Source: Flavobacterium plurextorum | GTDB lineage: Bacteria; Bacteroidota; Bacteroidia; Flavobacteriales; Flavobacteriaceae | Assembly (NCBI RefSeq): GCF_002217395.1 | Contig: NZ_MUHD01000044.1 | Location: 1 to 54,429 of the forward strand | Direction of reading: 5' to 3' | DNA: 54,429 nt | The notes under the pieces: model-generated | The model's database searches: none | Told to the model about the DNA's origin: nothing | Seen by the model: only the letters and a program-made list of their open reading frames with translations | Made by a program: the position numbers and the translations under genes | Part shown: piece after piece, positions 16,534 to 25,346 of the stretch | Position numbering within the stretch: the stretch's first letter is position 1 | How the letters are laid out: each line of letters begins with the position of its first letter

Positions 16534-17274
16534 ATGAAATTAAGAGCCGATAATTTAATCAAAACCTATAAAGGCCGAAGTGTTGTAAAAGGAATTTCTG
16601 TAGAAGTAAATCAAGGAGAAATCGTTGGACTTTTAGGTCCAAATGGTGCAGGAAAAACAACTTCTTTTTATATGATCGTAGGATTGGTAAAACCAAACTC
16701 AGGAAATATTTATCTTGACGATTTGAATATTACTGATTATCCGATGTACAAACGTGCGCAACAAGGAATTGGCTATTTGGCACAGGAAGCATCCGTTTTT
16801 AGAAAATTAAGTATTGAAGACAATATCTTGAGTGTTTTACAGCTGACTAAACTTTCGAAGGAAGAACAATACGCTAAGATGGAAAGCTTAATTGAAGAAT
16901 TCAGTTTAGAGCATATTCGTACAAATAGAGGTGATTTACTTTCTGGAGGTGAGCGTCGTCGTACTGAAATTGCTCGCGCATTAGCAACAGATCCAAAATT
17001 TATTTTGCTTGATGAACCTTTCGCTGGAGTTGACCCTGTTGCGGTTGAAGATATTCAGAGAATTGTAGCACAATTAAAGAACAAAAACATCGGAATCTTA
17101 ATTACTGACCACAACGTTCAGGAAACTTTGGCAATTACCGATAAAACATATCTAATGTTTGAAGGAGGAATTCTTAAGGCAGGAATCCCAGAAGAGCTTG
17201 TTGAAGACGAAATGGTTCGTCGTGTATATCTTGGACAGAACTTCGAGCTACGTAAGAAGAAACTTGAATTCTAA
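16534..17274 (+). CDS. lptB: Lipopolysaccharide export ATPase LptB
   Basis: This is the cytosolic ATPase that powers LPS extraction from the inner membrane with LptF/LptG and transfer across the Lpt bridge. The Walker A motif GPNGAGKT lies at 35-42 and the Q-loop in LAQEASVFR near 82. The signature LSGGERRR starts at 136, Walker B ILLDEP at 157, and the switch His is in ITDHNVQ. Family-specific residues include PFAGVDPVAVEDIQ. The length of 246 residues is normal. It lies 87 nt after the AhpD-like gene, behind a hairpin, and ends at a strong terminator. Together with kpsF it makes this stretch an LPS-related unit. Confidence 0.95.
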   Translation: MKLRADNLIKTYKGRSVVKGISVEVNQGEIVGLLGPNGAGKTTSFYMIVGLVKPNSGNIYLDDLNITDYPMYKRAQQGIGYLAQEASVFRKLSIEDNILSVLQLTKLSKEEQYAKMESLIEEFSLEHIRTNRGDLLSGGERRRTEIARALATDPKFILLDEPFAGVDPVAVEDIQRIVAQLKNKNIGILITDHNVQETLAITDKTYLMFEGGILKAGIPEELVEDEMVRRVYLGQNFELRKKKLEF

Positions 17275-17331
17275 TTTATAGTGTTCAGTGTTCAGGTCTT
17301 TAGTGATCAGTTCTTAAAAAAGTAATCATTG

Positions 17332-17386
17332 ATCAGTTTTTTAGTATTCAGTTTCAAGCTGATCACTAAAAAACTGATTTTTTTTT
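17332..17386 (+). terminator. Terminator of the kpsF-tatC-lptB unit
   Basis: A perfect 14-bp stem (17332-17345 with 17365-17378) is followed by T9. The interval 17281-17380 also carries several direct and inverted TGATCAGT/TTCAGT copies, so alternative pairings are possible. Confidence 0.8.
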
Positions 17387-17418
17387 GATCCAAAAAATAA
17401 TGAATACTTAACTGAGCA

Positions 17419-18276
17419 CTATTCTACAGTAATAAACTGCAGCTGTTCTAAATCACCATTATAAATATTCACATCTACACGATGTTTTATTCCAGGTAGA
17501 GAAGCTTTTTCTGTAAACTGCCAAAACAACCAATCATCATCAATTTTTTCTCTATAGAAGTTGTAATTGGCTATCCAAAATAAATATTCTCCAAATTCTT
17601 CTTTTAAAAAATCAGAGTAATAACGTTCTCCTGAATAAATTATAGGGCGAACTTGATAATGCGCTTCAACTTTGTTAAGCCAGCGCTTTAATCCTTTTTT
17701 TAAACTATCTAAAGATTGATTTTTGGGAAGTTTTTCTATATCAAGAACAGGCGGTAAATCGCCTTTTTTCAATTTCACCGTTTTTATAAAAAGATCTGCC
17801 TGCTCGATAGAATTTTCGTTCGGGCGATAATAGTGATATGCACCTCGTATAATCTTGTTTTTTCTAGCTTCTTCCCAATTGTATTTAAACTGCCTGTCAA
17901 CTCTATCATTTCCGGCGGTTGCACGAATAAAAACAAATTGTACAGGATATTTTTCTTCCAGAATCTCAACCTCATCCCAATCAACAGTTCCTTGAAATTC
18001 AGAAACGTCAATTCCAATTACCTTTCCTTTATGATTTTCAAGAACTTGAATATTTCTAACATCTGAAAGATGTTTATCTACTGCATCTTCTTCTAAAACT
18101 TTATCTGACTTAAAACCCAAATAATAAGCCAATCCAGAACGATAATGATAAATTGTTCCGATGAAAATTAGTCCTAAAAAACTAAATACAATGAAACGAA
18201 GTAATTTACTAAAAACAGATTTGCTTGGTTTTGTTTTTCGTGTGTAAGAAGTTCGCCTTGTCGTTTTTCTTGCCAT
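17419..18276 (-). CDS. Membrane-anchored GH25 lysozyme-like muramidase
   Basis: A glycoside hydrolase family 25 protein, expected to cut the MurNAc-GlcNAc bond of peptidoglycan. A basic N-terminus (MARKTTRRTSYTRK) and one hydrophobic helix at about 26-42 anchor it in the inner membrane, with the catalytic domain (about 85-280) in the periplasm. The family catalytic acids are present: Asp90 in GIDVSEFQG and Asp179/Glu181 in PVLDIEKLP. The C-terminal WLFWQFTEKASLPG and DVNIYNGD are also characteristic. It follows pssA by 10 nt in the same direction, so the two are probably co-transcribed. Confidence 0.9.
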   Translation of the reverse strand: MARKTTRRTSYTRKTKPSKSVFSKLLRFIVFSFLGLIFIGTIYHYRSGLAYYLGFKSDKVLEEDAVDKHLSDVRNIQVLENHKGKVIGIDVSEFQGTVDWDEVEILEEKYPVQFVFIRATAGNDRVDRQFKYNWEEARKNKIIRGAYHYYRPNENSIEQADLFIKTVKLKKGDLPPVLDIEKLPKNQSLDSLKKGLKRWLNKVEAHYQVRPIIYSGERYYSDFLKEEFGEYLFWIANYNFYREKIDDDWLFWQFTEKASLPGIKHRVDVNIYNGDLEQLQFITVE

Positions 18277-18286
18277 TCGAATAAAA

Positions 18287-19003
18287 CTACTTTTTCAAAA
18301 ACATATTATTTATGATCGATAATAATACATAAAAAATAATAACTAAAGGAACTGCTCCAAACTGAAACAATAAAAGCAGTACTAAAGAAATGACCAAAAA
18401 GCCAATTTGCAGCGCATTATCTTTAAGATTGAACTTCTTAAATTTTAATGAAAACAATGGAATTTCGGCATTCAAAATATAGGCACTGCATAAAGTAATT
18501 GCAAGTAAAATCCATTGATTACTCAGAATTTCCAACAATATTAAAGAATCAGAAAACTTCAGAACCAAAGGCAGACTCAAAATAAAAAGAGCATTCGCAG
18601 GCGTTGGCAATCCAATAAATGAATCGGTTTGTCGTGTATCAATATTAAAATTTGCCAAACGATAGCAAGAGCCTAATGTTACAATAAATCCTAAAAACGG
18701 AATAAACTCAGATGCAATTATATCATGTGGATGTGCACTTTTTACAAACAAAGTATACATTACGTACCCCGGAGCTACACCACTGGTTACCATATCTGCA
18801 AGTGAATCTAATTGAAGTCCAAGCGGACTTGAAACTTTAAATAATCTGGCAAAAAAACCATCAAAAAAGTCAAAAAAGATTCCTAAACAAACCATATAAA
18901 AAGCCATTTCATAATTAGCTTTAGAAATAAAGACAACAGCTATACAACCACAAAAAAGATTAATTAATGTAATTAAATTTGGAATGTGCTTTTTAATATT
19001 CAT
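18287..19003 (-). CDS. pssA: CDP-diacylglycerol-serine O-phosphatidyltransferase
   Basis: It forms phosphatidylserine, the precursor of phosphatidylethanolamine, in the inner membrane. The CDP-alcohol phosphotransferase signature DG-x2-AR-x8-G-x3-D-x3-D is complete in FFDGFFARLFKVSSPLG followed by LQLDSLAD. Several membrane helices cover the 238 residues. NLITLINLFCGCIAV at the start is typical of the PssA subgroup. A -7 element lies 30 nt before the ATG. The GH25 gene follows directly. Confidence 0.9.
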   Translation of the reverse strand: MNIKKHIPNLITLINLFCGCIAVVFISKANYEMAFYMVCLGIFFDFFDGFFARLFKVSSPLGLQLDSLADMVTSGVAPGYVMYTLFVKSAHPHDIIASEFIPFLGFIVTLGSCYRLANFNIDTRQTDSFIGLPTPANALFILSLPLVLKFSDSLILLEILSNQWILLAITLCSAYILNAEIPLFSLKFKKFNLKDNALQIGFLVISLVLLLLFQFGAVPLVIIFYVLLSIINNMFLKK

Positions 19004-19032
19004 GTTTTATAAATTTTGATAATCTTGGTCAA

Positions 19033-19040
19033 CAAATTTA
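19033..19040 (-). promoter_or_regulatory. Probable -7 element of pssA
   Basis: TAAATTTG on the minus strand matches TAnnTTTG and sits 30 nt before ATG at 19003. The -33 element is not clear. Confidence 0.5.
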
Positions 19041-19145
19041 GCATAATATGTGCATGAAAAACGTGTTTTTACAATTGTTTTTTAATACAAATTAAAGCTT
19101 TTTCAATATTTCTTGAAACGAAGAAATTAGATGCATAAATTATTA

Positions 19146-19153
19146 TATTTTTG
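19146..19153 (+). promoter_or_regulatory. Possible -7 element of the PorV-like gene
   Basis: TATTTTTG fits TAnnTTTG and lies 43 nt before the preferred TTG start at 19196. A well-spaced TTG is not seen. Confidence 0.45.
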
Positions 19154-19195
19154 GAAAAAATTTAAAACAGACTCTTGTCTGCAAAAAAATATCAG

Positions 19196-20263
19196 TTGAA
19201 GAAACTTTTAGCGTTTTTATTATTTTGGAGTTTTACTTCTCAGCATGCACAAACTGTTCGAAAATACTCGAATGAGTTTATGAATATTGGTGTTGATGCG
19301 GCGGCGTTAGGAATGTCGAGTGCTGTTACTGCATCTACAAATGATGTTAATGCGGTTTATTGGAATCCTGCTGGCTTAACACATCTGGAAGATCATCAGA
19401 TTTCATTGATGCATGCCAGTTATTTTGCCAATATCGCTCAATATGATTTCATAGGATATGCAAGTCCAATTGATGATCAAAGTGCTTGGGGAATTTCGAT
19501 GATTCGTTTTGGTGTTGATGATATTCTTGATACAACACAGTTAATCGACAATCAGGGAAATATTGATTATAATCGAATTCGTTTATTTTCTACGGCTGAT
19601 TATGGTTTTACTTTTTCTTATGCTAGAAAACTGCCTGTAGACGGATTTCAATATGGTGTTAATGCAAAAATAATTAGACGAATTATTGGGAAATTTGCAA
19701 ATTCCTGGGGTTTTGGTTTTGATGTTGGATTACAATTCGAACGCAGTAATTGGAAATTTGGCTTAATGCTTCGAGATATTACAACCACTTATAATGTATG
19801 GAATATTGACGAAGATGAATATGCCAAAATTGCAAATGCTATTCCTGGAGAAAATAATGAACTGCCGGAAAGCACGGAAATTACTTTGCCAAAAGCACAA
19901 TTAGGAATTTCTAAAAAATTTGAATTTCATAATGATTACAGTCTTATGGCAGCCGCAAATTTAAATATGCGTTTTGAACAGACAAATGATATCATTTCAT
20001 CAAAAATTGTTAGCATTGATCCCGCTGTTGGTTTTGAATTTGGCTATACTGATTTAGTTTTTCTAAGAGCCGGCGCTGGAAACTTTCAAAATGTAATGCA
20101 ATTAGATAATACTGAAAAACTGAACTTTCAGCCTAATATTGGATTGGGTTTCAAATACAAAGGTATTCAGATAGACTATGCCTTAACTGATTTAGGAAAT
20201 CAAAGTGCAGCTTTATACTCAAATATTTTTTCACTAAAAGTAGATTTAGGTATCTTTAGATAA
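19196..20263 (+). CDS. PorV/PorQ-family outer-membrane beta-barrel protein
   Basis: A FadL/UPF0164-like barrel of the PorV/PorQ group linked to the type IX secretion system of Bacteroidota. In that system PorV proteins shuttle cargo to the attachment complex. The core signature NIGVDAAALGMSSAVTA followed by NDVNAVYWNPAGL near residue 35 is strong. Alternating strands fill the rest to residue 355. I start at TTG 19196, which yields a clean signal peptide MKKLLAFLLFWSFTSQHAQ; the TTG at 19175 would add seven residues. The DUF4105 gene follows after 37 nt. No other type IX gene is in the window, so the exact role is unproven. Confidence 0.82.
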   Translation: MKKLLAFLLFWSFTSQHAQTVRKYSNEFMNIGVDAAALGMSSAVTASTNDVNAVYWNPAGLTHLEDHQISLMHASYFANIAQYDFIGYASPIDDQSAWGISMIRFGVDDILDTTQLIDNQGNIDYNRIRLFSTADYGFTFSYARKLPVDGFQYGVNAKIIRRIIGKFANSWGFGFDVGLQFERSNWKFGLMLRDITTTYNVWNIDEDEYAKIANAIPGENNELPESTEITLPKAQLGISKKFEFHNDYSLMAAANLNMRFEQTNDIISSKIVSIDPAVGFEFGYTDLVFLRAGAGNFQNVMQLDNTEKLNFQPNIGLGFKYKGIQIDYALTDLGNQSAALYSNIFSLKVDLGIFR

Positions 20264-20300
20264 TTTTCTCAAACCGTTCAACTTTTTAAAATTTTAAATC

Positions 20301-21437
20301 ATGAAAAATGTCCTTTTCCAAAAAACACTTTTTAGTTTACTATTATTACTAAGTTTTATTGGTTACAGCCAAAATATACCTTTATCAAAAGAGGCTAAAG
20401 CAAGTGTGATTACTTGCGGTTTAGGAAATGAAACCTATTCTTATTTTGGACATACTGCTATACGAGTATCTGATCCTGCCAACAATATTGATGTTGTTTA
20501 TAATTTTGGTGCTTTTGATTTTAGAACTCCAAATTTTGTAGCAAAATTTGCAAAAGGTGATTTACAATATTTTGTAATTACACATTCTTTTACTGAATTT
20601 CTTAATGAATATAATGAGGACAAACGAAGTGTTTTTGAGCAAGAGCTTCTTATTTCTCAAGATTTAAAACAAAAACTTTTTGACAAACTAAATTCAATTC
20701 TATTATCTGACGAAAGATATTATACCTATAAATTCATTGATAAAAATTGTACCTCGATGGTAGTTGATATTATCAATTCAACTTTAAATGGAGATGTTAT
20801 TGTTAAGAAAGAAGACACAGATAAAACATATCGTTCTATTTTATTCCCTTATTTTAATGGGCATTTTTATGATCAATTAGGAACTAGTATTATTTTTGGG
20901 ACTAAAGTTGATCAATTGGGAACGAAAATTTTTCTGCCTTTTGAATTAAAAAACAGTTTAGCAAAAACTACTTTTCAAAATCATCCTTTAGCAAAAGAGA
21001 GTCAAACGCTTTTGAGTTTTGAAAAAGAAACGCCATCCTCATGGTGGAACAACATTTATACTTATCTATTTTTTTTAGGTTTCGTTGTTTTAGCACATAA
21101 TAAAATTGTCGATAAAATCTACTTATTCATTTTGGCTTTAATCGGAGTGTTTTTTGTTGTAATGGGATTTTATTCATTTCACCAAGAACTGGCAATGAAT
21201 TACAATGTATTGCTGTTTAGTCCGCTTTTACTGATTTTAATTCTTTTTTCAGTTGCAAAAAACAAAAGATGGACTTACAGATTTGCAGTTTTACATTTAA
21301 TCTTTTTAATTGTTTATTCTCTTTTCCTGATCAATAAAGCACATTTTTTAATCGTTTTACCAATGATAATCACGAGTGGTTTTGTACTGGTTCGAGTTGC
21401 GATAAGAAATAAAAAACGTATTCCAATAATAATCTAA
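20301..21437 (+). CDS. DUF4105-domain membrane protein
   Basis: An exported protein with a signal peptide (residues 1-23, ending GYSQ). A periplasmic DUF4105 domain follows at about 30-170, with ITCGLGNETYSYFGHTAIRV and FIDKNCTSMVVDII; the conserved His and Cys residues recall a papain-like hydrolase fold. About five hydrophobic helices make up the C-terminal part (about 245-375). The function is unknown. It is probably co-transcribed with the PorV-like gene. Its stop codon abuts the stop codon of the convergent sugar transferase gene (TAA at 21435-21437, minus-strand stop at 21438-21440), leaving no room for a terminator. Confidence 0.85.
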   Translation: MKNVLFQKTLFSLLLLLSFIGYSQNIPLSKEAKASVITCGLGNETYSYFGHTAIRVSDPANNIDVVYNFGAFDFRTPNFVAKFAKGDLQYFVITHSFTEFLNEYNEDKRSVFEQELLISQDLKQKLFDKLNSILLSDERYYTYKFIDKNCTSMVVDIINSTLNGDVIVKKEDTDKTYRSILFPYFNGHFYDQLGTSIIFGTKVDQLGTKIFLPFELKNSLAKTTFQNHPLAKESQTLLSFEKETPSSWWNNIYTYLFFLGFVVLAHNKIVDKIYLFILALIGVFFVVMGFYSFHQELAMNYNVLLFSPLLLILILFSVAKNKRWTYRFAVLHLIFLIVYSLFLINKAHFLIVLPMIITSGFVLVRVAIRNKKRIPIII

Positions 21438-22832
21438 TTACTGTCCGCGATAAAACAAGACTGTCGTTATAGTTTTAAAAGTGATGCTTAAATCGAGAAA
21501 AACACTTCGGTGTTTGATATAGTATAAATCATACTGTAGTTTTATCAAACTCTCATCTATTGATTCTCCATAAGAATAATTTACTTGTGCCCACCCAGTA
21601 AGTCCAGGTTTTATAACATGTCGGGTTTCATAAAAAGGCATTATCTGAGCGATTTCTTTAACAAAAAAAGGTCTTTCTGGTCTTGGACCAATTACTGCCA
21701 TATCTCCTTTTATAACATTGATAAACTGGGGTAATTCATCAATCCTAGATTTACGCATAAATTTGCCAAATGGAGTTATTCGCTTATCATTTGAAACTGC
21801 AAAAACTGCACCTTGCGTTTCCGAAGCTTCAACCATGGTTCTAAATTTGTAAATTTTAAAAACTTCTCCATTTTTACCTACTCGTTCCTGAGTATAAAAT
21901 AGACTTCCTCTATTTGCAAAAAAATTGGCTAAAGAAATAAGCGGTATAAAAACAATACAGATTATTAACCCCGCAAATGAAAAAACAAATTCCAACAAAC
22001 GAATTAAGGACAAATACAATTTATTGCTGTTGCTGCGGCTAAACGGAAAAAAACGATAGAAGTCTCTTGCAATATAATGCACTGGAATTCGCTGTGTCTT
22101 ACTCTCATAAACCTGTGTATATTCTCTAATACTATTTCCAGATTCTAGTAAATGAAGTAACTGCTGATATAAATCGGCGGTGATTCCATCTGTTTTTTGG
22201 GATGCTATAACGATCTCAGAAATACTGTGATTCGCTACGAAATCTTCAAGTTCATTTTTCTTAATTTCTTTTACGTAATGAAAATCTGTATTCTCCTCTG
22301 AAATAGAATCAGAATTAACGAAACCTATTATTTTATAATGCGGATCAACATTTTCAAGTCCTAGAACCAATTCTTCGACTTGATTTTGATCACATATTAA
22401 TACAACGTTTTGTGAAAAGCGATGAGATGCTAAAAAGATCGCATAAAAAAAGCGCCACAGTAATACGGTAATTAGTATTGTGAGATAAAAGATCAAAATA
22501 ACCAATCGCTGTTTTGGAAGTTCAGGCGATAATATAGGTGTAAGAAGATAAGTTAAAACTGTAATTGAAACTGCGAGTATTACATTCTTAAGTATCTGAA
22601 ACTGATTACTTGCAACCTGCAGATTATACACCTCGAAGATGGCTCCGAAAACAGATAGATAAGTGATAAGAATTAAGGGACGATAAAAAGTCTCTTTTTC
22701 AAAAGCAAAATAATTATAATCAAAAATTCTGTTTAATAAATACAAAGCAGATAAAACAAAAAAAACATCAAAAGCAAAAAGTAATACTTTTCGTTCTGAT
22801 ATTTCGAAGTGCATTTTTTTATTTGAGGGCAT
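21438..22832 (-). CDS. Polyprenyl-phosphate hexose-1-phosphate transferase (WcaJ-like)
   Basis: It should start a glycan by moving a hexose 1-phosphate from a nucleotide sugar to undecaprenyl phosphate. The N-terminal half has about four membrane helices and a soluble CoA-binding-like domain (about 140-240). The C-terminal bacterial sugar transferase domain (about 265-464) contains FYTQERVGKNGEVFKIYKF, SRIDELPQFINVIKGDM and IGPRPERP, the family catalytic motifs. Length 464 fits the large polytopic class. It is last in the polysaccharide locus but has its own -7 element at 22875-22868. The transferred sugar cannot be read from sequence; glucose or galactose is usual for this class. Confidence 0.88.
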   Translation of the reverse strand: MPSNKKMHFEISERKVLLFAFDVFFVLSALYLLNRIFDYNYFAFEKETFYRPLILITYLSVFGAIFEVYNLQVASNQFQILKNVILAVSITVLTYLLTPILSPELPKQRLVILIFYLTILITVLLWRFFYAIFLASHRFSQNVVLICDQNQVEELVLGLENVDPHYKIIGFVNSDSISEENTDFHYVKEIKKNELEDFVANHSISEIVIASQKTDGITADLYQQLLHLLESGNSIREYTQVYESKTQRIPVHYIARDFYRFFPFSRSNSNKLYLSLIRLLEFVFSFAGLIICIVFIPLISLANFFANRGSLFYTQERVGKNGEVFKIYKFRTMVEASETQGAVFAVSNDKRITPFGKFMRKSRIDELPQFINVIKGDMAVIGPRPERPFFVKEIAQIMPFYETRHVIKPGLTGWAQVNYSYGESIDESLIKLQYDLYYIKHRSVFLDLSITFKTITTVLFYRGQ

Positions 22833-22867
22833 TTACTTTTAGTAGGTTTAAGGGCTTTATTCTGAGG

Positions 22868-22875
22868 CAAATGTA
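22868..22875 (-). promoter_or_regulatory. Probable -7 element of the WcaJ-like gene
   Basis: TACATTTG on the minus strand fits TAnnTTTG and lies 36 nt before ATG at 22832, in the 54-nt gap after the Wzy/ligase-like gene. No clear -33 TTG. Confidence 0.45.
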
Positions 22876-22886
22876 TTATAAAAAAC

Positions 22887-24239
22887 CTAAACTTTCTCGA
22901 CCGAATTTTCTGCTTTTTCTGGAGTTTTTATTTGAACAAATAATAGTGTCAAAGCATACACAAATGCAGGCGCTGCTGTTCGCATAGCCGCATGATTTAT
23001 GGTAAGAAGCCAAAAAACAAAAAAAGATAAAAAATACAAATGCTGTCGATTATTAATGTATAATACAAATGGAGTAATAAGGAGTATCAATAATCCAAAT
23101 ATACCTAGTAAACCATGTTCGCTTAACATTCTTGTTATTTCATTATGAGAAGCAACTTCCTGTCCCAAAGAATCCTTTCGCAATTCTTTTCCCATTCCCG
23201 CTCCTACTCCAGTAATAGGATTGTCTTGAAACATTTTAAGATCAGCTTCCATAACAGCTTCTCTTCCTCCCAATCTGTCTATTTTTTCCCTTCCTTTAGC
23301 ATCTTGATTAGCATATCTTTTTTCGATTAATCCGCTTGTTTGTGAAGAAGTATATCCCCAAATACCAATTCCTAAAAGACCAACTAGAATTATAATTAAA
23401 CCTGTCTTTGCTTTTCCATGCGAATTCGAAAAGTAATAAATTACAACCATAAGACAGACAATCATAACAATTCCAGTCATGACACCTCCTCTTGAAAAGG
23501 TAACAATTGCCCTGTAACTAACCAAAATCAAAAGAATTGCATTTAAAACGATCGTTTTCTTTGATTTTGAAAACAAAACCAATTGCGAAAAAAAGACAAA
23601 CATTCCAAGCCCCAAAATAGTCGAAACTTGATTGGGACCAAATCCTCCGGAAGTTTCAAAATTAGATTGTGTACCTGTCACAACATCTTTAACACTTGGA
23701 TTATATAAAAAAATAAATACTAATGTTGTAACAATAGGAAGTCCAATAACAAGAATAACATTTTGTAAATCTGTAAACAGGACTTTTCTTTTATACATGT
23801 AGATTGAAGAAATTGCTAAACAAACTGGTCCTGATAAATTAAATACCAGCGCTTTTTTAATATCTATATTAAAATCAGCCGTGTTTATTGAAACGAAAAT
23901 TCCGGGTATTAACAGCAATAAATAAAAGAAGTAAACAAATGATTTGGTTGAAACAGTACTATAAAACATCCCCGTTAACATGAAAAAGACAACTAGTGTT
24001 TTAACATATTCATTATTGAAGTTACCACCTGTCATACGCAAAAAAACCTCAACACCTATCAAGTAAGCACAAACATAAAGAACCTCATTATTCTTATTCT
24101 TACTTCTAAAAACAACAAAGAACCCTATAACTGGGATTAAAATTGCATAAAGCATTGACAAGAAAGGCAAAACAAAAACTGCCAGAGCGATTGCAGCATG
24201 AATTAATAATAGAAAACTATAAGACAACTTACTTTTCAT
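22887..24239 (-). CDS. O-antigen polymerase/ligase-like membrane protein (Wzy_C)
   Basis: An integral membrane protein of 450 residues with about ten to twelve helices. The Wzy_C domain is at about 200-400: RAIVTFSRGGVMTG carries the conserved Arg and Ser-Arg-Gly, and GVGAGMGKELRKD followed by ASHNEITRMLSEHGLLG is the large periplasmic loop motif with the conserved His. Members either polymerise repeat units (Wzy) or ligate glycan to lipid A core (WaaL) or to protein. Sequence alone does not separate these. Its place beside glycosyltransferases supports polymerisation or ligation of this locus's product. The start abuts the stop of the GT4 gene (24239/24240). Confidence 0.85.
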   Translation of the reverse strand: MKSKLSYSFLLLIHAAIALAVFVLPFLSMLYAILIPVIGFFVVFRSKNKNNEVLYVCAYLIGVEVFLRMTGGNFNNEYVKTLVVFFMLTGMFYSTVSTKSFVYFFYLLLLIPGIFVSINTADFNIDIKKALVFNLSGPVCLAISSIYMYKRKVLFTDLQNVILVIGLPIVTTLVFIFLYNPSVKDVVTGTQSNFETSGGFGPNQVSTILGLGMFVFFSQLVLFSKSKKTIVLNAILLILVSYRAIVTFSRGGVMTGIVMIVCLMVVIYYFSNSHGKAKTGLIIILVGLLGIGIWGYTSSQTSGLIEKRYANQDAKGREKIDRLGGREAVMEADLKMFQDNPITGVGAGMGKELRKDSLGQEVASHNEITRMLSEHGLLGIFGLLILLITPFVLYINNRQHLYFLSFFVFWLLTINHAAMRTAAPAFVYALTLLFVQIKTPEKAENSVEKV

Positions 24240-25346
24240 TTATGCAAAAAAATTATCACGCACGACAAAAATAGACAACGAATCTAACCAGAAAAGATAT
24301 TCTTTAATAATTGATTCTTGGCTGTAGTGCAGTTCTGTAAATTTACTTAATTGCATTCCCATTTCTATTCTAGTATTTTTATTTTCAATTAATGTTTGAA
24401 TTGAATGTACTAACTGATTTAAATTATCTGACTCCACGACTAATCCATATTTATCAGATATAATTACTTTTGAAATCTCTCCAACATTCGTCGCGACTAC
24501 AGGCAGGCTATGTAATCCATATTCTAAAACTGCCAAAGGGAGACCTTCTGAAAGTGATGGTAGAACTCCAATATCAAATCTTTTTAAAACATCGCCAATA
24601 TTATTAACTGTTCCATAAAAAAAAACATTTTCCTGAAGTTTTAAATCTTTAACTTTTTGCTTTAATTGTTCTGAATACGAGTCTAAAAAATCCTTTCCGA
24701 ATAAATGGAAAGTCCATTCTGGAAATTGGTTCCTAATAACATTTGCGGTTTCGATCAACAAATTATGATTTTTTTGAGGACGCAAATTGGCAACGCAAAC
24801 AATTCTTTTTCCTTTAACTCCTTTCAATGAAAACTTTTCATCCACGCTAGGCAAATCGCTCACAAAATTCGGAAAATATTTAACGTTTGAACACCATAAA
24901 TATGATTCGCTCCATTTTTTTAATGGCGAATTTACCGAGATTACACCGCTAAAAAAAAATGAGCTAAATTTTAAAACTAAATTTTTACGTAAATTTAAAT
25001 CTTGAGAAATCCCATAATGGTCATGCCAGATAATTCTAATTTTTGGATAAATAATTTTAACCAAAACAGCTGTAAAAAATGAAGAACTGTGAGCTTGAAT
25101 CAAACTTACTCGATTCTTTTTAAGATATCTTCTTAATCTTAGAACAGCTATAAAATCAACTTTTTTATTTTTATTCAAAAAAAAATAAGAGACCTTTTTA
25201 TTTATTTGATTTAAAAGCAATCCTTCTTTTCGGGTTGAAATCAAACCTGAAAATTCGATTTTTTCACTTAGAACATTAGCATAGTTTACCGCCATGCGTT
25301 CTGCTCCGCCAGGCTCAAGAGAATCTATAATTTGTACAATTCTCAT
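24240..25346 (-). CDS. Glycosyltransferase, GT4-like
   Basis: A retaining GT-B transferase expected to add a sugar to the lipid-linked glycan on the cytosolic face. The N-terminal motif IDSLEPGGAERMAVNYANVL is typical of group 1 transferases. The donor-binding half has VANLRPQKNHNLLIETA near 185 and the E-x7-E motif in PSLSEGLPLAVLEYG near 262. The length of 368 residues fits. The start overlaps the stop of the upstream GT4 gene by 4 nt (ATGA), so translation is coupled. Donor and acceptor are unknown. Confidence 0.85.
   Translation of the reverse strand: MRIVQIIDSLEPGGAERMAVNYANVLSEKIEFSGLISTRKEGLLLNQINKKVSYFFLNKNKKVDFIAVLRLRRYLKKNRVSLIQAHSSSFFTAVLVKIIYPKIRIIWHDHYGISQDLNLRKNLVLKFSSFFFSGVISVNSPLKKWSESYLWCSNVKYFPNFVSDLPSVDEKFSLKGVKGKRIVCVANLRPQKNHNLLIETANVIRNQFPEWTFHLFGKDFLDSYSEQLKQKVKDLKLQENVFFYGTVNNIGDVLKRFDIGVLPSLSEGLPLAVLEYGLHSLPVVATNVGEISKVIISDKYGLVVESDNLNQLVHSIQTLIENKNTRIEMGMQLSKFTELHYSQESIIKEYLFWLDSLSIFVVRDNFFA

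Noticed and set aside
17281..17331. Repeated GTGTTCAG/TGATCAG words as a mobile-element end or CRISPR-like array
   Set aside because: Units are short and irregular without spacers; they fit the arms of a terminator region.
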